Assembly: GCF_001628715.1 (NCBI RefSeq)
Contig: NZ_CP011120.1
Location: forward strand, 682,001-746,000
DNA from: Acetobacter oryzifermentans
Lineage (GTDB): Bacteria > Pseudomonadota > Alphaproteobacteria > Acetobacterales > Acetobacteraceae
Direction of reading: 5' to 3'
DNA: 64,000 bases
The notes under the pieces are model-generated. The model was not told where the DNA came from, did not search any database, and was given only the letters and a program-made list of their open reading frames with translations. The stretch's first letter is position 1; every line of letters begins with the position of its first letter. This document shows positions 59,125-64,000 of this stretch, one piece after another. Made by a program: the position numbers and the translations under genes.

Positions 59125-59266
59125 GGTTTTATCCTTACAAAAAAGGTAAATAGATCAGGCGGCCACCATAGCTTGCTGCGCCCCACCACGCCAGAACCTG
59201 TAAGGAAACGGTCATGGCGCACACTGTAAGGAGGTATGCGTAAGTGGGGCTGAGCAAAAAATGATT

Positions 59267-59310
59267 TAAAAAAACGGCGGCATGTTGCGCCCAGTTTGAG
59301 CCATGCCGCC
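59267..59310 (-). terminator. Terminator of the ferredoxin-NADP reductase gene
   Basis: On the minus strand GGCGGCATG pairs with CATGCCGCC (59275-59310), followed by GTTTTTTTAA. It lies a few bases after the stop of the gene at 59326. Confidence 0.85.
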
Positions 59311-59325
59311 ATAAGGATGTTGGTT

Positions 59326-60342
59326 TTAGGCAGGCACGCCTTTGCTGGTGGAATATTCAAAGTGCAGTGCCTGATCCGGGTTTACAATGGGGTAAATGGC
59401 ATGGGCGGCCATGGCGGCTTCGCTAAACCCTTGCAAAATCAGCTTGAGCTTGCCGGGGTAGGTGGCCACATCGCCTACGGCAAACACGCCCGGCAGGCTG
59501 GTTTCACAACTGGAAGGTGTGACGGGAATAGTCGAGCGCATGGTATCCATCCCCCACCGCGCTACAGGCCCCAGATCTGTTGCCAGCCCAAAGAAAGGCA
59601 GCAGCACATCGGCTTCCAGCATACGGGTGGCCCCATCCAGATCTGCTACTTCTACACCGTTTAGCGCGCCATTCTGGCCGTGCAGGGCATGAAGCTGATA
59701 GGGCACAACCTTTTCAATCTGCCCGGCAGCTACAGCCTCTTCCAACTGGCGCAGGCTTTCTGGCGCACCCCGGAACCTGTCCCGCCGATGCACGAGGTAG
59801 AGCTTTTCGGCGTTGTCTTTTAGGGAAAGCGCCCAATCCAGCGCGGAATCGCCACCGCCTGCAATAACAATACGACGGCCTGCAAAATCGGCTTTGCGGC
59901 GTACATAATATTGCACGGCCCCAGTATCTTCAAACGCTTCCAAACCATCCAGCGGCGGACGGTTGGGGCCAAATGCCCCCGCACCAGCGGCAATAATAAT
60001 GGCCTTGGCTTTTAGCGTGGTGCCTTGGTTGGTGCCCAGTGTAAAGTTGCCCCGGTTGCCTGTAAGGCTTTCTACCCGGTGTTTTAGCAGGCGTGGGATG
60101 TTAAACGGGGCAATCTGTTCTTCCAGCCGGGCAATAAGCTGCGCACCTTCTACAGCGGGGCAGGCGGGAATATCGTAAATTGGCTTTTCCGGATACAGGG
60201 CCGCGCATTGGCCGCCTACTTCTGGCAGCACATCAATCAATACACAGTTCAGCCGCAGCATGGCGCACTGAAAAGCGGCAAAAAGCCCGGCTGGGCCAGC
60301 GCCAATTATGGCTACGTCTGTTTCTGCTGGCGTATCAGTCAT
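59326..60342 (-). CDS. Ferredoxin/flavodoxin-NADP+ reductase, thioredoxin-reductase type
   Basis: The 338-residue flavoprotein has the two nucleotide motifs VAIIGAGPAGLFAAFQC (FAD) near residue 10 and RRIVIAGGGDSALDWALSL (NADP) near 155, with GVFAVGDVATYPGKL at the end. The CxxC of thioredoxin reductases is absent, which defines the TrxR-like FNR class. It transfers electrons between NADPH and ferredoxin or flavodoxin in the cytoplasm. Length is normal. A perfect 10-bp hairpin at 60438-60465 lies upstream, between it and icd. Confidence 0.88.
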   Translation of the reverse strand: MTDTPAETDVAIIGAGPAGLFAAFQCAMLRLNCVLIDVLPEVGGQCAALYPEKPIYDIPACPAVEGAQLIARLEEQIAPFNIPRLLKHRVESLTGNRGNFTLGTNQGTTLKAKAIIIAAGAGAFGPNRPPLDGLEAFEDTGAVQYYVRRKADFAGRRIVIAGGGDSALDWALSLKDNAEKLYLVHRRDRFRGAPESLRQLEEAVAAGQIEKVVPYQLHALHGQNGALNGVEVADLDGATRMLEADVLLPFFGLATDLGPVARWGMDTMRSTIPVTPSSCETSLPGVFAVGDVATYPGKLKLILQGFSEAAMAAHAIYPIVNPDQALHFEYSTSKGVPA

Positions 60343-60437
60343 GGCGTGGCGTGATGCTCCCTTATCTGGTTACATTAAAATACAGTTTCTGTTTTGCGCC
60401 AGCACGGGCTGGTGCGCAATGGCCTAGAATAAGCAAC

Positions 60438-60465
60438 ACCCCGAAGCAAAAAATTGCTTCGGGGT
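60438..60465. terminator. Hairpin downstream of icd
   Basis: ACCCCGAAGC (60438-60447) pairs perfectly with GCTTCGGGGT (60456-60465). No clear T-tract follows on the minus strand; it may be a weak terminator or the leader structure of the reductase gene. Confidence 0.6.
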
Positions 60466-60506
60466 ACGCAGATATGACAAAACAATAAAGATGTGCGGCA
60501 GAAAGC

Positions 60507-61727
60507 TTAGCCTTTGGTTAAAGCCTGCTTGAGTTTTTCATCCAGCACATCAAGGAAAGGCTGCGTGTCCAGCCATTTGGTGCCGTTGCCAACCAACAGT
60601 GCCAGATCCTTGGTCATCTGCCCGCCTTCAACTGTATCCACGCACACTTTTTCCAGCGTATCGGCAAAGTGCACAACGTCTGGCGTATCATCAAAGCGAC
60701 CGCGATAAGCTAGCCCGCGTGTCCATGCAAAAATGGAGGCAATGGGGTTGGTGCTGGTGGGCTTGCCTTTCTGGTGCTCACGGTAATGGCGCGTTACGGT
60801 GCCATGCGCGGCTTCGGATTCCACCACATCGCCCGTGGGGTTCAGCAGCACGGATGTCATCAGCCCAAGGCTGCCAAAGCCTTGTGCCACAATGTCACTT
60901 TCCACATCGCCATCGTAGTTTTTGCAGGCCCATACATAACCGCCCGGCCATTTAAGGGCGCTGGCCACCATGTCATCAATCAGGCGGTGTTCGTAGGTGA
61001 GGCCCAGCTTTTCAAACTCGGCCTTGAATTCCTTTTCGTACACTTCCTGAAACACATCCTTGAACATGCCATCATAGGCTTTCAGGATGGTGTTTTTGGT
61101 GGACAGATACACTGGCAGCTTGCGGTCTCGCCCATAAGCGAGAGAGGCACGGGCAAACCCTTCAATAGAGGCGCGGGTATTGTGCATGCCCAGCGCCACA
61201 CCGGGGCCTTTGAAGTCATGCACATCCAGCGTAATGGGCGCACCGCCATCTTCGGGAATGTAGTTGAGCGTCACCTTGCCTGGGCCGGGAATTTTGGTTT
61301 CCGCAGCGCGATAGATATCCCCATAGGCATGGCGGCCGATCACGATTGGCTTTGTCCAGTGCGGCACAAGGCGCGGCACGTTGGAGCAGATAATGGGTTC
61401 ACGGAAGATGGTGCCATCCAGAATGTTGCGGATGGTGCCGTTGGGTGAACGCCACATTTTTTTCAGCCCAAATTCCTTCACCCGTGCTTCATCCGGGGTG
61501 ATGGTGGCGCATTTTACGGCCACGCCGTAGCGCTTGGTGGCTTCTGCGGCTTCTACTGTTACCTTGTCATCCGTGGCATCGCGGTTTTCTATGCCCAGAT
61601 CGTAATATTTCAGGTCAATATCCAGATAGGGCAGAATCAGGCGCTCACGAATGAAGTGCCAGATGATACGGGTCATTTCATCCCCGTCCATTTCCACCAC
61701 CGGGTTCTTGACCTTGATTTTAGCCAT
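60507..61727 (-). CDS. icd: NADP-dependent isocitrate dehydrogenase
   Basis: This 406-residue enzyme begins [20 protein letters not shown] and has the type II (eukaryotic-like) IDH features: [44 protein letters not shown] and [28 protein letters not shown]. It oxidises isocitrate to 2-oxoglutarate with NADP in the TCA cycle. Start 61727 is preceded by GGAT about nine bases; the frame to 61760 has a leading MQDTLRIG and is not favoured. Adjacent to the reductase gene but separated by a hairpin. Confidence 0.95.
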   Translation of the reverse strand: MAKIKVKNPVVEMDGDEMTRIIWHFIRERLILPYLDIDLKYYDLGIENRDATDDKVTVEAAEATKRYGVAVKCATITPDEARVKEFGLKKMWRSPNGTIRNILDGTIFREPIICSNVPRLVPHWTKPIVIGRHAYGDIYRAAETKIPGPGKVTLNYIPEDGGAPITLDVHDFKGPGVALGMHNTRASIEGFARASLAYGRDRKLPVYLSTKNTILKAYDGMFKDVFQEVYEKEFKAEFEKLGLTYEHRLIDDMVASALKWPGGYVWACKNYDGDVESDIVAQGFGSLGLMTSVLLNPTGDVVESEAAHGTVTRHYREHQKGKPTSTNPIASIFAWTRGLAYRGRFDDTPDVVHFADTLEKVCVDTVEGGQMTKDLALLVGNGTKWLDTQPFLDVLDEKLKQALTKG

Positions 61728-62111
61728 AATACTGCATCCGATTCGAAGAGTGTCTTGCATTCGTTGCGCGCAGATGCGGAATACGCATAGGCATCATGCA
61801 GTGCGCGAATTGAGACCATAAGCGGGGATGCAACACAGCGCTGTTCACGATCAGGACAGAACTGCCGCTATCAGGCGCAATGGCGCTTATGCGCGGGCAA
61901 AAATCTTTGTTTTTTGCGGGGTAGGCCCTGTTATCACAAACATGTCAGGGTTGGGATGGCGGATTATCCCATACCGCTCAAGAGGTGCCCGCGCGGGAGA
62001 TGTTATGCTAACTATGTGCATCATTAAGGAAAATGGCTGGCCGCCTGTATGCAAGTGTCAGCCAAAATCATGATTCCGCATATGGAACGGGCAGCCGGGG
62101 TAAGCTGAGGC
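61728..62111. other. Gap between icd and the last gene
   Basis: Nearly 400 bases with no supported gene. A short open frame (61828-62073) has no SD or recognisable sequence. The region should contain the divergent promoters of icd and the gene at 62112, but no clear boxes were identified. Confidence 0.4.
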
Positions 62112-64000
62112 ATGTTTTCTTTTATATCATTTCACGGGCACATTCTGGCACATCGTGATTTTTATCTTATGGGTATTCCGGTTGCACAGGCCGTTTCTCC
62201 GCAGTGGAACGTGGTTCAGTTATCGGCTGATGGAAACAGCCTGCTTGGGTTTGCAGATATCCGGCCTCAGGTTGAACAAAGTGGCGAAGCAAAAGGTCTG
62301 GTAAGTTTAAAAAATGGTACGCAGTTTATGTGGAACCAACCAGATGGCCTGTTGGGTTGGGTGCCCCATAACCAGAATTGGGAGCGTTTTGCACCAGTGC
62401 TCAGCCAGCATGTGCCATTGCTGGCCCGTTTGGCGCAGGGGAAATGGCTTATTGCGGGCAAGCAGACCGCCGAGCGGGTTTCGTTTTCTTATTTCAAGCT
62501 GTGCCTTGGCGAGCATAATTGGGATTTGCGTACGCTTTTCCTGCGTGAAAAAGGTGATGCCATTATTATTTCCGATGGGCGGGAACCGGAAAGTGTTCTG
62601 CAACCAAGCCCATTGCCTGTGCAAAAAACCTTTATGGTGGCGTTGGCGGCGCAGATAAAGGCAATGGGTGAAAGCCCATTTGTGCAAGCCGCACAGGCCG
62701 CCCGCCAACGTTTGCTTGTAGCCCCAGAAGATGCAGGCTGTTTGTTGGATCTGGCAAAAAATTGCGCCAAAATTGGGCAATTCGGTTTGGCGCGCACGGC
62801 GGTATTGTGTGCGGCGTTGCAGGATTTTCGGCCAGATTTATATCTCTTTTCCGCTATTCTGGCATTGCGGGAAGGTGAGACCCAGCAGGCCGCAGATTTA
62901 GCCAATCTGGCGCTGAAAGGCCGGTTTGGTGATGCCCCCATACCCGAACAGCTCACACATCTGGTACAGCGGACAGCACAGGGAGAGGCTGCGTTGCTTT
63001 TGCTGCCTTTTGCCTTGAAGGAACTGCCGGATACAGAAGAGTTTGACCCCGCCTTTAACTTTTTAATGGTGCCTTTGCCTGCTTCTATGCTGCGGGCAGA
63101 AGATGTGCGGCAGGCGTATTCATATCAGTTTGAGCAAGTGGCTTCTGCCAGCACGCAGGAAGAGCGGCTGCAACTGGTACAGGCCGATCAAGCCCAGAAC
63201 AGGGCGCAATACTGGAACCAAGTTGTGGCAGGCCATTACGCATGGCTCAATCAGAATCGGGCCAGTGCAGACCCACATTACGTTACGGCCCGCAAGCTTT
63301 CCAAAGATTCCGGTATCAAGGCTGTTGATTACAATTGCGGTGTTTACACATGGCTGCCGGAAGCCGCCGCATATAACCTGCATGAACAACAGGTAACAGA
63401 CCAGTTGGGCATTGCGGGCTGGAACTGGCATTCCAGTGTGGTGCCCGGCCGGGCAGAGGCAGATGCCCCAGATGCCTGTTTGGTTTTTGGGTGCGATAGT
63501 GCGTATTTCCGCTTTGTGCCCAAGCTTGTCATGTCTTTAATGCGGGCGTGTCAGGCTCATCCAGAACAGGGGCGCTTCCGCCTTTGTTTGGGGGTGGACC
63601 GGGCAACGGATGAGCAGTTGACCCTGATGCGGGATCTGGTGGCCTTTTTCTCGGAAAAAGACAGGGGGATGGATGTCTCCTTCACGCACGGGCAGCTTAA
63701 CCATGCGAACAAGGCCGCCTATACGTGCATCCGTTACCTTATGCTGCCGCATATTGTGGGCCAGTGGCATTGCCCAGTGCTGACAGCGGATTGCGATGGC
63801 TACTTCCCGCACGATTTCCCTGCCTTGTGGCAGGAACTCAAATCCGGTTCGGATTACGGGTTCCGGCTGTATGCGTATAATCATGAAGGCAAACAGATAG
63901 CCGGAGAACCGTGGGGCTTTGGTGCGGGCCTGTCCTATTTTGGGGAAACGGAACTTCTGCCCCAGATCGGGCGGTATCTGCACAATTATGTTCAGCGGAC
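62112..64000 (+). CDS. Large protein with repeat-like middle and possible GT-A-like domain, cut by window end
   Basis: An open frame starts at ATG 62112 (MFSFISFHGHILAHRDFYL) and runs to the last base without a stop, so at least 629 residues of a longer gene are present. The first part is beta-rich (NSLLGFADIRP, LKNGTQFMWNQPDGLLGW). Residues about 190-300 look like helical repeats (APEDAGCLLDLAKNCAKIGQ, LFSAILALREGETQQAADLA). From about 450 onward a nucleotide-sugar-transferase-like part includes LTADCDGYFPHDFPALW with D560-x-D562. The family is not recognised; a glycosyltransferase is inferred from the DxD-type motif only. SD is poor, but the long open frame and codon pattern are convincing. 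Confidence 0.75.
   Translation, partial: MFSFISFHGHILAHRDFYLMGIPVAQAVSPQWNVVQLSADGNSLLGFADIRPQVEQSGEAKGLVSLKNGTQFMWNQPDGLLGWVPHNQNWERFAPVLSQHVPLLARLAQGKWLIAGKQTAERVSFSYFKLCLGEHNWDLRTLFLREKGDAIIISDGREPESVLQPSPLPVQKTFMVALAAQIKAMGESPFVQAAQAARQRLLVAPEDAGCLLDLAKNCAKIGQFGLARTAVLCAALQDFRPDLYLFSAILALREGETQQAADLANLALKGRFGDAPIPEQLTHLVQRTAQGEAALLLLPFALKELPDTEEFDPAFNFLMVPLPASMLRAEDVRQAYSYQFEQVASASTQEERLQLVQADQAQNRAQYWNQVVAGHYAWLNQNRASADPHYVTARKLSKDSGIKAVDYNCGVYTWLPEAAAYNLHEQQVTDQLGIAGWNWHSSVVPGRAEADAPDACLVFGCDSAYFRFVPKLVMSLMRACQAHPEQGRFRLCLGVDRATDEQLTLMRDLVAFFSEKDRGMDVSFTHGQLNHANKAAYTCIRYLMLPHIVGQWHCPVLTADCDGYFPHDFPALWQELKSGSDYGFRLYAYNHEGKQIAGEPWGFGAGLSYFGETELLPQIGRYLHNYVQR

Noticed and set aside
59134..59212. 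26-codon ORF (MTVSLQVLAWWG...) just upstream of dadA
   Set aside because: No SD, no conservation evidence and not clearly a leader peptide.
61828..62073. 81-codon frame between icd and the final gene
   Set aside because: No SD, no recognisable sequence and unusual composition compared with neighbours.

Overview
The window looks like chromosomal DNA of an acetic acid bacterium (Acetobacteraceae, probably Acetobacter or a close relative). The evidence is indirect: moderately high GC, many Ala-rich proteins of alphaproteobacterial type, a DUF3126 protein, a type II NADH dehydrogenase, a gluconolactonase-like TAT-type protein, an acetoin dehydrogenase operon and several Hint-domain proteins with strand-loop-strand passengers. 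I saw no rRNA, tRNA, insertion sequence, prophage or CRISPR array.

Layout. 1-3 kb: the 5' part of purU; a non-coding stretch with DnaA-box-like and GANTC sites that resembles a replication origin; a DUF488 gene divergent from an NsrR-like Rrf2 regulator with an NsrR-type operator between them; then an SDR dehydrogenase and crcB. 3-21 kb: an accessory-looking zone with three Hint-domain proteins. One is a 1483-residue fusion of adhesin-like repeats, a Hint domain, two GWA beta-repeats and a glycosyltransferase. The other two (571 and 575 residues) are paralogues next to AT-rich tracts. They flank a TonB protein, an M13 metallopeptidase, a TonB-dependent receptor and a lipoprotein. 21-24 kb: polyphosphate kinase 2 and a Pit phosphate transporter. 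24-28.3 kb: acoABC, then an hsp20 gene whose upstream region carries a perfect FNR-type box placed as in a class II promoter, and a possible SD-masking hairpin. 28.5-36 kb: NDH-2, a WD40/CobW translationally coupled pair, a ClC antiporter and two cation diffusion facilitators, one with a very His-rich N-terminus. This is a plausible metal-homeostasis neighbourhood.

36-48 kb: an FAD oxidoreductase, an alpha/beta hydrolase, a universal stress protein, a YfhO-like multispanning protein, an OPT transporter, an alginate-export-type outer-membrane protein and small DUF proteins. 48-57 kb: moeB/thiF, an SH3-like periplasmic protein, pyruvate kinase, a gluconolactonase-like protein, an MFS transporter and typA. 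57-64 kb: a small Lys/His-rich secreted protein, dadA, ferredoxin-NADP reductase, isocitrate dehydrogenase, and a large unfinished gene with a possible GT-A-like domain that runs off the end.

The most unusual content is the Hint-protein zone. All three proteins keep the cysteine and a [TS]-P-x-H motif expected for self-processing. One of them would, if active, separate an adhesin-like half from a glycosyltransferase half. The clearest regulatory signals are the NsrR-type operator at 1049-1071 and the FNR box at 27498-27511. All names come from reading the sequence; no database search was run.
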